Positions 10,268 to 20,537 are shown, counted from the first letter of the stretch. The stretch is 23,384 nucleotides of DNA from Mesotaenium endlicherianum (GCA_009602735.1 WELA01003444.1:30034-53417); one strand, 5' to 3'. Program-made: numbers and translations. The notes: generated from the letters alone by a model not told the origin.

Positions 10268-12646
10268 AAAACTCTGGTCTTCCATAATTTAGCTGGTATG
10301 CTGAATGTACATGCGCGTGCTCAGCCTCTAACTTCTGCCTGGCACTTGATCAAGGTCCTGACACTTTCCTTCTTTACTTATTCTGCCTGCCCATGCAGTG
10401 CATGCAGGCCCCAGCTGCTGCGGGTGTGCCCACTGCCACGTGGCGATGGCCCTCAAGGTGCGTCAAACCTAGGGATAGACAGGCCTCTTGCCACGGCTGG
10501 CCTGTTGACGTTGGCACCAAAGAGTTACTACTAGCATGCATCTGGTATGTGGAAATTTGAAACAAGGGTCTCTCACTAAGTGCGAGCATCTCATTGTATA
10601 CACATTCTGGACTTTGCTTTTTTCTGTTTTGGCCCGAGGTCCAGGTCAACGCGTGGTTTTTTGGTACGGTGCTCTTGCTGCTGGATGGGTCATTGAGTAT
10701 TGCGATAACCACGCAGGTAGGCCTGATGGTGCTGAGCATGGTAGCCACAGAGGGAGAGTTGCAGGTCCATTGAAGGCCGCTTAAGTTCATTACATTATAG
10801 CACCCAGCAACGCATGATTGGAATGTGTATAACTTTGGTCACTAAGATAACCATCTGAAAGTCCAGATTTCTCCAAGAAAAACCTCTACAATATATGCAC
10901 TGGCCAGCTTTATGTGGAACTAAAGTGACTGCGCTGGCCGGCCGTGTTTGACCAATGGGGCTCATATTGGGAGTTCACTTGTCCAAATAAATTCTTATTG
11001 TGGCCTCCAAAATGCAAGTCTAAATTGTAGCTAAAATATTGAATATTCCCTAGCAACTTGCAAGCTTCATCCCAGCATGTGAACTGAGTGAACGCCTGAG
11101 GGACTAGCAAGCACCATTGAAGACATGTCATTTTGCATTCATCAGCAGCGCGTCGTATAGTTTATCTTTCACACTATTTGAAGTGCCCAAAGACTCTAGG
11201 TCCTATCAATGAAGTTGTTGCATTTTCCAAAGTGACAAGCTTTAGTTATATGCAACAAAGAGCTTTTGGCGCGTACGTACTTTCAGACATATAATTCATT
11301 CATAAGCTCTTAGCTAGAGTGTTCTTTCTTTCTGCGCGCCGTGCATGCATAGTAGAAATGTCAGCATCAGAAACTTTCAAGCAGTTTTAACTGCAATCAA
11401 AGAGAGCACTATAATTGAAGACATGTCATTTTGCATTCATCAGCAGCGCGTCGTATAGTTTATCTTTCACACTATTTGAAGTGCCCAAAGACTCTAGGTC
11501 CTATCAATGAAGTTGTTGCATTTTCCAAAGTGTCAAGCTTTAGTTATATGCAACAAAGAGCTTTTGGCGCGTACGTACTTTCAGACATATAATTCATTCA
11601 TAAGCTCTTAGCTAGAGTGTTCTTTCTTTCTGCGCGCCGTGCATGCATAGTAGAAATGTTAGCATCAGAAACTTTCAAGCAGTTTTAACTGCAATCAAAG
11701 AGAGCACTATGATATAACTGCAAAATAAAACTGCTCTCAATCTTGATTTCAATGTTGTCAATAAAGCTTAATGGATTTTTAAGGAACAACGAGCCCAAGC
11801 AAGTTGGCTTCAATACATCTTAAATGGAATATACCATAACGACCTATGTAACGACCATATTCTTATTGAAAAAAAAAGGTCAACACCCAACGGAGTTTTA
11901 ATTTGTAGAAGAAAGATCAGGCTTTCTTGAATAGAAGTAATTGAATGAAACAGTTGTTTTGTTGATAGATTTGATTCTTGATACATGTGAAGTCAAAGTG
12001 ACGAAGATGGTTCAATTGACCAAAGTTTGCTAAAAGCGCTAGGAGTTGACTAGTCAATCTATCCAGTAGTTGGACTAGTCTACTCTGCATAGAGAGCGGA
12101 TTTTCCGCTATCGATCAGTGCTGACTTAGGCTGACTCATCAAGACTGATTATGTCAAGTCTACCATGTACGTATCAGCTGAAAGCTACTTCATGAAACAA
12201 GTTCTCATTCTACCAAGTTTTGCATACATGCACCTACAGCTGTTCTAACAGCACCTTTAGTTTGTTATGGTGCACAAAAGGCGTGAGGTGGGCTATATTT
12301 ATTCAAATCATTCTTGACTCAGTAGTGTCCTTTCCAGAACAATTTTGGTTGAAGTGGACTCTAAAAGCAGCTGTCTTGCGGTGTTCTAGCTGCCCCATGC
12401 ATTGGCAAATAGACCACTCTAAGACCTCGGAAAAAGATAGATGTTAATGATTTCTTCTCATTGCGTTAGTTTGCGCCGTAGTCTTAGAAAGCGAATCCTT
12501 TTTTCAAGGCCAAGATATGAAAAATTAAGCTCTTGCTGCAGCCAATGGTGCCTGTTGTGGGTGCATTCATGGCTGTGGCTGCGTCCCCCATCACTATTCT
12601 TGTGGAAGTTGCACGATATGAATACTACAAATCATCGCTTTTGTAG
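10268..12646 (+). CDS. Candidate 3' exons of a membrane protein (four phase-consistent exons)
   Basis: Four exons join without frame conflict. 10268-10295 follows TGGCAG and encodes KTLVFHNLA. 10408-10457 ends at donor AAG|GTGCGT and encodes PSCCGCAHCHVAMALK. 10645-10716 follows a T-rich tract plus CCAG and encodes VNAWFFGTVLLLLDG then SLSIAITTQ. 12542-12646 follows GCTGCAG, encodes PMVPVVGAFMAVAASPIT then ILVEVARYEYYKSSLL, and ends at TAG. The last two contain hydrophobic segments typical of membrane helices. The third exon may instead run 48 bases further, to CAG|GTCCAT at 10764, also phase 0. The link to the upstream exons (to 10143) is not established because the phase of 10064-10143 does not fit. 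Family unknown, and it could be one gene or a remnant. Confidence 0.38.
11116..11710. repeat. 298-bp direct tandem duplication, nearly identical
   Basis: Copy 1 (11116-11413) and copy 2 (11414-11710) both start with ATTGAAGACATGTCATTTTG and end with AGAGAGCACTAT. By eye they differ at only two positions: AAGTGACAAGC versus AAGTGTCAAGC, and AAATGTCAGC versus AAATGTTAGC. The unit has no coding frame and lies in the proposed last intron of the membrane-protein candidate. It is either a recent duplication or an assembly artefact. Confidence 0.95.
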
Positions 12647-13500
12647 CTACTCGTCAACACTTGAGCATCTCAGTATGAGTCAGTCGAGAGCTTCCTCACG
12701 TCCCATTCAATAATTTTGGGTGTTTGTAGCACACAAGCACTTGCATGACCTTCAAGACTTACTGAAAGACATAAAATAAACTTCTTGATAGGGAGAGCCC
12801 ACTCCATTTTCAATCTTCCTCAAACTTCCTTTATCTTCCTACAGTCTAGCAATTTGCCATTGATCTCTCAATTGTGCAAAAAAGCCATTCTTTTTACCGT
12901 TCTTTGAGACACTATCATCTTTACATACCTTTTTATTTGCATCTTCTAACCATCAACGTGACCTGCAATTCTTGTGCTTTAGTCGCCCAGGAGATCTTTA
13001 CACACACGCTTGTGTCGGTTCACCTGCGTCGCCGATCTGCTTCTCGTGTGACCCAAACGCGCAGTCTAAAATGTACCAGTTGCGACACACTTGCAGGTTT
13101 GATTTTCATCATGATTAACATGATTTGTTCATATTGGCAAAATGTGGTGTTGTTAAAATAAATGAGAAATGGTGCCATTTGTCGATCAGGCGACCAATTT
13201 CGACCCAGGGATAAGGACGAGAAAGGATGACGACGATAGGAGTTTCTGTATAAACTGTTCTGCTGCATTCTGATCAAGAACTGAGAAAGCTTGGAGTTTC
13301 TGCGACAAAGCTTACATACGGTTAGCGTGTAAGTCGAGATTTCACAGGCTGGAGAAGCTGCGTTGTGTGCTTGAAAGCCTATTTGTGTCTTCAAGTTGTC
13401 CAAGTCTGTTGTAGTCCATTCAGAGCGGCTGGAGGATCCTGAGCGTAATAAGGAATTTGCCGTGTAGGAGTGACACAGGTCTCGTGCAAGAGCAGCAGCC
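12647..13500. promoter_or_regulatory. Spacer and presumptive promoter/5' leader of the F-box gene
   Basis: AT-rich sequence with no recognised domain. The last part must hold the F-box gene's promoter and leader, but no TATA box or other element could be placed. In the frame of the start at 13501 there are stops at 13465 (TAG) and 13471 (TGA). A 160-codon minus frame (13020-13502) is antisense to the leader and looks like chance. Confidence 0.4.
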
Positions 13501-15750
13501 ATGGCATTCCGCTCATTCGCCCCTCCTCAATTCAACGGAGTTTCAGCTGTGTACAGCAGGGAGCAGCTTAAGAAAGGCCTCTATGTCAAGAACTACAAGC
13601 GCAGGCTCTCTGAAGATTACCTGGAGGAAACGGAACTATTTTATCCGGAAAAGCCTCCTCGGAGGAAGCGTCCGAAACTGGCCTATCGCAGACCAGCCAA
13701 CAAGGGCATTCCGTGTGAAGGGGCACACACGAGTATCCTGGATTTGCCTGATGGATTGCTCATGCTCATACTAGAGTCGGCTCTGCGTGGTTCCTGGGAC
13801 GAGAAGAAAGAAGCAGAGCGCCAGAGGATGGTCTGCAGCAGGTGGAGGAAGGCCATTAACGGCTGTGTCAAGGCTGTCAAGCAACACCGGATTGAGACAG
13901 ATATTCTCGGGTCACTGCAGGCGCTCAAGGCGTTCACGAGTGTGACGCACGTCCACCTAGGGTTCTTTGGACGTCCTGATGAAGAGTTTCTCCTGCAAGG
14001 GCTGGCCACAGGGCTTCCTCAGATTACATCCTTCAGTTTCTTTTTTGGGGTGGGTGGGTGGGATGCTCTCCCGGGGCTTCACTACTTTCTGTCCCACAGG
14101 ACGAGCTTGCAGGAATTATCCTTGTATATTTCCGGCCTGCGCAACAAGGACTCCTCTGACAAGTACATAGATGAAGATAGCGAGCACTTTGCCCTGCTGG
14201 AGCAGATGGACTTCAGCAGCCTGGTCCACCTCAAGACCCTAACGCTGAAGTACAACATCCAGTGCTCCCCCGGCAGTCGAGTGTGCATGCCATGGAGCAG
14301 GTCCATCCTGGGGCTGCCTCGGCTGGAGGCTCTGCACGTGGAGCTCCACGAGGTGGGGCAGGTGCGCCACCTGCCGCGCTGGCTGGCGGAGCTGCGCGCC
14401 TTTGCCAGCCTCTCGTTCTTCTGCCAGTTTATCGACAGCTTTCGGGCGTTGCCCTGCTGCGACGCGCTGCGCCACCTCCAGGAGCTTGTGCTTGTGAAGA
14501 ACTACTGTTCGATGAGCCCGGAGACTCTCGCCACCGTCGCGCGGCTGCAGGCGCTGACGTCGCTGCAGGTCTTGACCTCTGCCCAGCATCGGGAGTTCCA
14601 CCCCGGGTGCGCCACAGCAAGCGGCCTCCTGCTGCCCGGCGCAAAGAGGCTGCACCTGGCCGTGGAGGAGCTGCCGGCCGTGCGCAGCCCCCTGCCCCTC
14701 CTGGGAGACCTCTGGCTGCGCGTGTCGGAGCAGGCGCACGTGCAGCCCAACCTGTTTGCGTTCACACCCGCGCTGCGGGTTCTGCACCTGGAGCTCGTCA
14801 GCGCCGCGAGCTGGCCCAACTTCCGCTACCTGCCCGCTCAGTTGACGTCCCTCACCCTGAGGCTGTCGGTGAAGGCTGAGGGGGACAGCACCCGGGTGGT
14901 GGACATTGGCCACCTGTCGGCCCTGGAGAAGCTGCACCTGACCTGCGGGGTGCTGCCTGCCGTGCCCGGCTTGTCCAGCCTCTGCCGCCCCCGTCCTCCT
15001 GCCAACAGCAGCGATTGTAGCAGCAGCGGCAGCAGCAGCAGCATTCTTCTTCTGGCAGTCACGGTCGAGTGCGACTGTCACGCCGACAATCGCACGCCCT
15101 CCATCCGGGGACCTGACTCCAAGCGATTTTGCAGCCGCTTCTTCAAGCGGTACCGGCAGTACGCGGGAGACGCACACCTCTGCCGCTTCTTGCCGCTGGC
15201 CGTGGCGCGCGAGCTGTTCCCCGACGCCAGGCCCCCGCCGCCGGCCGATCCTGAGGAGGGGGCAACAATACAGGTGAGCAACGCGTCGCCCATCTGACAT
15301 GTGGTTGCCATCTGGCGCAGTCCCAAGCGGTTGCTTCCTAACTACGTGCACGAGCTCTTGTGACGTGCTGATATGGAGAGCGCCGAGGGGAGCCTCACGC
15401 GGCAGCGAGAGAGGGATGCACGCCCGTTCACGCTTTGTATTCTTTACGTGCGTGCCTCGACCCCGTGAATATTTTTTGTCTTCTAGCTTTTTGCCCAACT
15501 GGAGCTGACGCACTCTCGCGGGCTGATGATGATGCAGCAGCAGGAAGAGGAGCAGGAGGGCTCTCCCCAGCACACGTGCGCCCCTCCCCTCGCGCTGGCG
15601 GGGCCGACGACGCGCTCGCAAGCGCGGCGCCAGCTGGCAGCACGGCTGCAGAGCGGCAGTAGCAAGCGGGCGAGGGAGGAGGAGGAGGGGACGGCGGCCG
15701 TCCCCGCCCGCAAGCGCGCCTGCAATGGCTCCGGCAGCGTGAGCCGGTAG
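13501..15750 (+). CDS. F-box/LRR-like protein, two exons
   Basis: Exons 13501-15273 and 15487-15750 give 678 residues. The 213-bp intron has a strong donor (ACACAG-type: ATACAG|GTGAGC) and a T-rich acceptor (TTTTTTGTCTTCTAG). The join is phase 0 (EEGATIQ-LFAQLELTH). The start lies in GCAGCCATGGC, with two in-frame stops shortly upstream. After a basic N-terminus (PPRRKRPK, 52-59) comes an F-box: ILDLPDGLLMLILE (79-92) and MVCSRWRKAI (110-119). F-box proteins recruit substrates to SCF ubiquitin ligases through Skp1. Residues ~140-490 carry degenerate leucine-rich repeats (SLQELSLYI, HLKTLTLKY, RLEALHVEL, HLQELVLVK, ALRVLHLEL, QLTSLTLRL, ALEKLHLTC), the likely substrate-binding part. A Ser run (about 503-514) is encoded by AGC repeats. 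The second exon has Q/E-rich and basic stretches (SSKRAREEEE, ARKRA) that could be nuclear-localisation signals. The specific target is unknown. Confidence 0.88.
15004..15044 (+). repeat. AGC trinucleotide run inside the F-box gene
   Basis: Clustered AGC codons (AGCAGCAGCGGCAGCAGCAG) encode a serine-rich linker between the last LRR-like segment and the C-terminal region. The run probably varies in length between strains. Confidence 0.75.
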
Positions 15751-16340
15751 CAGGGCCGTCATGGCCCTCTCTCAGGTGACTGCTCCCGCACCCCTCTCCT
15801 CCTGGCTTGCCGTGCGAGTGTCTTTACGTCAACCGGCCGCTAGCAGATAGATGTGGAGATGGTCGCTGTTTGCTGTATTGAAGTCCTGGGAGGGGGGAGG
15901 GGGGTTCTGCGCACATCTTGCCTCACCGCGGTGTCCTCTGGGAAGTGAGCATTTGTTCTTGGATTGAGTGAGGCCTGCAGTTTCAGTCGAGGGCTTACGT
16001 TTCGAGGCACGGCGCATGTGGCTGTTGTGCGTGCCAAGGCAGAGCCTGGGCACCCGTGGCCCGTGGCCTGACGCTCCCTCTCTGATCCTTGTGCTCGTGT
16101 GCCCGCAGCGTGCGTGAGGGCTCTACTGGGAGCACTCCCTCAGAGGGGAGCCTGGAGCGGCAGAGCGGGGCGTAGATGGAGAGAGAAGCCTGCACTTCCT
16201 CCTGGACATTCTCATGTGGCGTAAAGCATTTCGTAGCCTCGGTTTGGAGGGGGAGGGGAGCGGGGGGGGGGACTGCATGGACTCATTAGCAGTGGGTGGC
16301 CTGATACCTGCGAGCAAAGCTTACGGGGGCGAGCAAGGCC
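15751..16340. other. Downstream flank of the F-box gene, no gene seen
   Basis: Presumed 3' untranslated and spacer sequence. A small perfect inverted repeat, GGGCC-GTCAT-GGCCC, lies just after the stop (about 15753-15767). No clear polyadenylation signal was identified. The open frames on both strands are short and random-looking. Confidence 0.4.
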
Positions 16341-16387
16341 TTGGGTTTTGGTGACGTTTGGCTCAACGGAGGAGCGGTTGTCGCTGG

Positions 16388-17080
16388 GAGCCTGAGCAAC
16401 TTCGGATGCGCGTGTGCGCCAACGCATGCGTGCGTGGCGGCGGGCAGTGAATGCGCGGTTCCACGCTTGCAACAGCTGGCGCATCCAGCAGATCAGGCGG
16501 GCCAGGCTGGCGTGGCGGGAGGAGGGCGTTGGCGGGCGGCGCCCCCAGGAGCCACACGTACGAGTCACGACTGCGGCGACGGCAAGATTGTCACAGAATG
16601 GAACAGCACCCATAACAGCCGCTGGGAGCCGCGGGTGAGCGGCGACATGCCGGGATTGAGCTGCTGCATGTCGACACGGAAGCCGGCGAGAGACCTCCTT
16701 CAACTGTTGCGACCTTTCCGAGGGGTGCCAGGCGCCCGGAGGCACGCCAGGGTTACCACCCCCCCCTGTGCTCCCGCTGTCGCAGCCGCTGTCGCATGGG
16801 GAGAGGTGCGAGCTCGGCTTGGGCAGCAAGGGGTTGCGCTTCCCCGTGAAGGCCTTGTGGTCGCTGTAGGCGCCGCCCGTGCTGGTGCTGGAGCTCGACG
16901 GGGGTGTGCGGTGGTGGTGCATGGCGGTGACAAGTTGGCGAGGCAGCTGGGGCTGGGGGGGGGGGCAAAGGTGGCCCGGCCCTTGCTCTGAGGAGGTAGT
17001 GTTCTGTGGCACGCTCCCGCACCTTTCTGCCAAAGGGGATGGGAAGAGGAGAGGGGCAAGCAGCAGCGCAGGGGCGTAGT
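16388..17080 (+). repeat. Diverged tandem duplicate, copy 1, with coding-like fragments
   Basis: This segment matches 18402-19085 in order. Matching blocks are GAGCAACTT...CAACGCATGCGTGC, then ACGCTTGC-ACAGCTGGCGC, then GCCCGGAGGCACGCCAGGG, then GAGAGGTGCGAG...GTGAAG and GTGGCACG..CC. Read on the plus strand it contains CACAPTHACVAAGSEC, then DCGDGKIVTEWNSTHNSRW ending at a good donor (CGG|GTGAGC), then ERCELGLGSKGLRFPVKALW followed by a stop. The fragments fall in different frames, so the copy is either split by introns or decayed. Function unknown. Confidence 0.5.
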
Positions 17081-17101
17081 GCGTTTGAAGGCGGCTCAGA
17101 A

Positions 17102-17660
17102 GGTCCCGTAACTTCTGGGCTGCCTGCCGCGGCTGGTGCAGCTAGATGAGCAGCTGTGGGGCGCTGGCGGCGCTGCCCCCGCAGGAGCGCCTGTCTGCAC
17201 AGGGTTCCCCCGCCCTTTCTGGAGGGCAACAATGTGGAGCTGACAGCTGACGCTCTGTGCGAGCCTCCTGGGCACGCCGCTGCTCGCCGCCCTGCCGCTG
17301 CCAGGTGGCTGCGGTCCGCTTGCTCGCGCCGGTCGCAAGGCCGCCCGCGGGTGCTGCGTCATATGGGCGGCGCTGGCAGGTACCGGTCCTGCTGGACATG
17401 CACCGCCCGACGGCTCCTCAACATGCAGTAGCGACAGCCTGCAGTATGCGATGCCGCAGGTGTGTGTGACGTTGGTAACGGATGTACGCTGGCGTGGAGG
17501 CACAGGTGTCGCAGGCACCAGTCTGTGCGCGCCCGCGGGCGAGTGCGGCTGCCTGGCGCTCGAGTGCGGGCTCGCCAGCTGCCGCAAGCTGCTGCCACTG
17601 CGGACCGCCTGCAGCGGTTTCAACGCCAGCATGAAACAAGGAGCTGCTGACGAGCAAGCA
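17102..17660 (+). pseudogene. Coding-like GC-rich segment, frames conflicting
   Basis: Short plausible stretches occur in several frames: LDEQLWGAGGAAPAGAP after a GCAG acceptor (about 17142), SYGRRWQVPVLLDMHRPTAP near 17360-17410, and a Cys-rich stretch LCAPAGECGCLALECGLASC near 17522-17584. They do not join into one frame without several assumed introns. A 238-codon minus frame (17096-17812) is open but consists of composition-driven Ala/Pro/Ser/Arg. I cannot say whether this is a real spliced gene or debris. Confidence 0.25.
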
Positions 17661-18078
17661 GCCCAAGCAGCGGGTCCTGGAGGCGCTGCTTCCCCCTGGT
17701 GGTGTTGTTTTGCATGGTGGGCAAGCGGGCGGGCAGGCAGGCAGGCAGGCAGGCAGGCAGGCGGGCAGGCAGGCTCGAAGGCGGGACGCAGTCTAGGAGG
17801 GCAGCGCCACAAGAGAAGGAGGCAGCGGGTGCCTGTACCTGTACCTCCGGGCTGCTGAAGATCCTGCTGCGCGCTCCAACGCGTACCATCTCGTGCTGTT
17901 TGCGCCCGGGTGACACCTGCAGCGCTTGTCTCATGCGCTGCCCATGCCCGAGAATGAGCACCTCGGCCGCGCAGGCGTCGTCGGGGCCCTTCTCAGCGGC
18001 ACCCGCCCCAGGGCTTGCTGCTCGACAGCGATGGCAGCCATGGCACGTGTCCTCCTCCTCCTGCTCCTCTTCTTCCTG
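17660..18078 (+). pseudogene. Coding-like fragments ending in a hydrophobic leader-like segment
   Basis: Readable pieces are KELLTSKQPKQRVLEALLPP (from about 17638), RSNAYHLVLFAPG (about 17870-17911), MPENEHLGRAGVVGALLSG (about 17944-18000), and an ATG at 18031 giving MAAMARVLLLLLLFFL up to donor CTG|GTGAGAAC (18078). They lie in different frames and are interrupted by a GGCA microsatellite. The last piece resembles a signal peptide or anchor. In another frame the same DNA reads LLDSDGSHGTCPPPPAPLLP, so the frame choice is open. The same leader-like block recurs at 19298. Confidence 0.3.
17728..17774. repeat. (GGCA)n microsatellite
   Basis: GGGCAGGCAGGCAGGCAGGC and continuing to about 17774 with a few substitutions. 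It separates coding-like fragments of different frame and probably varies in length. Confidence 0.9.
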
Positions 18079-18401
18079 GTGAGAACGTGGAAGAGGGGGA
18101 AGTCAGGAGGGCAAAATTTTAAGGACCAGGGCGGGGGCGGGAAGTAAGATTGAAGCGGAACCTGAGGGGCAGACTTGGGGGCCCGGGGGGATGGGGGGGG
18201 CTGCATAGGCTTCCAGGCAGTGCAGTTGTCGCTGGCCTTGCTGACAGCTGGTTAGGGCAAGCCTGGGGGCCCCGCCACGTGTCCCGAGGAGGTGCTAGCA
18301 GCCTGCAAGGGTGGGCCCTCGGGAGTGAGAGCGCAGAAGAGCAGCGCCTCTGGGGAGGCGACATCTGACTCGGCAGGGGCGGGCCTGTTGCTGGAAGGCC
18401 C

Positions 18402-19085
18402 AAGCAACTTTAGGTGTGCGGGTGCGCGCCAACGCATGCGTGCATATGCGCCGACCGGTGGATGTGTGAGGGCCACGCTTGCGACAGCTGGCGCTTGGCA
18501 GGTTGGGTTCGTGCGCCAGCCTGGCATGCCCTCTCACGAGAGCGAGGGCGACGCCCCCCCAGACTGTTACGCCCACAGTCCCAACCGCAAGCGCGTCATC
18601 GTGTGGAAGGCAACTGCCGCAGCCACGGGCAGGCCATCTGCCCGGCGCGAACGGCTGCTGCACCACGACTTGGAAGAGGGGGGAAGATTCTCCTTCTGCC
18701 GCCGCAGCCTTCCCCAGGAAAGGGTCTCGAGCGCCTGGAGGCGCGCCAGGGGTACTTACAATCCTGCGCTGTTGCTGTTGCTATTGCGCGCGAGAGGTGC
18801 GCGTTCGACTCTGGCAGCAGGCGCTCGCTCTTTGTGGTGAAGTGCTTCTGGCCGCTGCAGCCGCCCACACGTAGAGGAGCGGAGCTCGGAGCTCCAAGAC
18901 AGCGGTGCGGGCGGTGGCGGTGGTGGCGTCGGTGACGAGGTGGCAGGGGGGGCTGGAGTGGGGGCTAGGCCTGGGGCAGAGGGGGGCCCTGTCATGTGGC
19001 ACGTACCCGAATATTTCGGGGTGGCGGTGCCGGAGGGAGGAGAAGGAGGAGCGGGGCAGGCAGCAGTTTCCGCAGTCGGGAGCGT
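18402..19085 (+). repeat. Diverged tandem duplicate, copy 2, with coding-like fragments
   Basis: Counterpart of 16388-17080, about 2 kb downstream. Plus-strand readings include CGCAPTHACICADRWMC (from about 18417) and, in the same frame further on, RERCAFDSGSRRSLFVVKCF (about 18790-18850). The second aligns with ERCELGLGSKGLRFPVKALW of copy 1. A second frame reads DCYAHSPNRKRVIVWKATAA (about 18565). Conservation of frame at the two aligned peptides suggests both copies derive from a plus-strand coding sequence. Product unknown. Confidence 0.5.
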
Positions 19086-19297
19086 GGGGCAGACTGGTGC
19101 AAATGCGGCTCAGGGGCCCCAGTGCCCTGGGATGGGCTGCCTGAGGCGGCGGGTCAGTTTGCTCGCCGCGCCTGGCACCTGCAGCCATTTGTTAAAGGCG
19201 GGGCTGCCCATGCCCAAACTGGAGCCCTTGGTGTCCCCAATGTAGGCTACGTCTGCCCGGCATGACGACCTGCTGCCAGAGGACCTGTCGCCCGAGG

Positions 19298-19333
19298 ATG
19301 CTGGCAGCGACAATACTCGTCCTCTTCCTCCTG
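19298..19333 (+). other. Second leader-like exon candidate (paralogue of 18031-18078)
   Basis: ATG followed by LAATILVLFLL and then donor CTG|GTGAGAACAT, matching CTG|GTGAGAACGT at 18078. Both the hydrophobic run and the splice donor are shared, supporting a common origin. In another frame this DNA reads DDLLPEDLSPEDAGSDNTRP, which is also plausible protein, so leader versus acidic linker remains undecided. Confidence 0.3.
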
Positions 19334-19343
19334 GTGAGAACAT

Positions 19344-20260
19344 GTGGCAAGCAGTGGGGAGTGTAGGGATCTGGCGGGGAGCCAGGATTTAGGGGCGGCA
19401 GCCAGCGCAGGTGGCGGTGAGGGGGGAGGTTGGCGTAGTGGCAGTGCGGCAGAGGGAAGCGACAGGCACAGCTGTCTCCGGGATTCTTATCAGGCAGGTG
19501 TTTCGCACCCCATCACGCAGCAGGGAAGAGGTGGCCAGGGGGGCAAGGGGCCACAGCTTGCGGAGCAGGAAGAGTCGCAGGGTAGCGCGGGGGGGCAGGG
19601 CCGCCGGGGGGGGGGGCTTATCCTGGCAGCCGTGCCTGCACGGCCTGCTACCTGTCGCCACTGCTTTCCCCCCCCCTTCCGCCGCTATAGCTCCTGCTCC
19701 TTCTATTCCTCCTGCTGCTCCTCTTGGAGGGGGGGGGAGGGAGCTGCCGGCCCATTGGGCGGAATGCCCTCCACCCCCTCGAGCAACGGTGTGCTAGTCA
19801 TCTCCTTATGGAGCTCCTGCCTCCATAAGAGTGGCCTGGCAGGGGGGGCAGGGGGGGTGCAGATACTGCCCGGGGGTNGCGTGCGGCAAATGTGGTGACA
19901 GCGGAGGCGGAGGAGCAGGTGCGGATGGGGCTGCCGCCAGCGGTGGCCTTGGCAGTCGCGGTGGTGGTGGTGAACAGGGCGCCACTTGTCCTCCTCGTGG
20001 TAGCTTCACGTGAGGAGACTCAGGGAAGGGTCAGGATGGAGGAGCCAGCGACAGCTGCAGCTGAGCAGCTGCAGGGGCGGCAACAGCGGGGACTCGGCTG
20101 GGGAGATGATGGAGCTCGCGAGCTGTGCTGGGGGGAGGCCCAGATCGATGCAGTCCGAGAGTGCGACAAGTTGCACGTGCGGGGCAAGTGGAGAGGCTGC
20201 AGGATGCTGCATCTGTTGACGTTGACGCTGAGGTGTCATGCCTTATAAGAAGTGAGGATG
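19344..20260. other. GC-rich low-complexity region, no gene called
   Basis: G-rich and GGN-repeat sequence with open frames in most directions. One plus frame (19892-20248) contains a hydrophobic stretch (LPPAVALAVAVVVV) but sits on GGTGGTGG-type repeats. Position 19878 is an undetermined base (N), so frames across it are unreliable. It may continue the duplicated array upstream, but no clear third copy of the aligned peptides was found. Confidence 0.35.
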
Positions 20261-20450
20261 AACCAGGGTGTATGGTTTTTAATTTTTTGAGCATCTCATC
20301 TACTTTCTCCTCTGGAGTAAATTAAGGTCACAGCGTGATTCATGATGCACACTTGTGCGAAAGTGCGCTGGGTTGTTATGAATGTGATGAGCACACAAAA
20401 GCGAGCTTGATGATGCTGGACATGTTACTCATCTTGGTTATTTTCCATTT

Positions 20451-20537
20451 TCACTGCTCGAGGTTTTTTTTAAAGAACTTGCTGGACCATTTGTCAACTT
20501 GTCGTAAAGGATTGTACAGTATTAAAGAAGCTAGTCT
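20451..20537 (-). CDS. Candidate terminal exon of a minus-strand gene, unknown product
   Basis: After an acceptor (CACTCAATGCAG) the minus strand reads RLASLILYNPLRQVDK then WSSKFFKKNLEQ and stops at TGA (20453-20451), 28 residues in phase 0. The amphipathic, basic-ended peptide looks like a genuine C-terminus. No upstream exon could be joined with certainty: a very good donor (GCCG|GTGAGT, near 20609) has the wrong phase. It may be a chance frame. Confidence 0.3.
   Translation of the reverse strand, partial: RLASLILYNPLRQVDKWSSKFFKKNLEQ

Noticed and set aside
13020..13502. 160-codon minus-strand ORF upstream of the F-box gene
   Set aside because: It overlaps the presumed promoter and leader, shows no recognisable motif, and its composition looks random.
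14239..15762. 507-codon minus-strand ORF
   Set aside because: It is antisense to the F-box/LRR gene. GC-rich codon use keeps the opposite strand open, and its Gln/Arg/Leu-rich translation has no domain.
17096..17812. 238-codon minus-strand ORF
   Set aside because: Composition-driven Ala/Pro/Ser/Arg sequence including a translated GGCA microsatellite; no domain or splice support.
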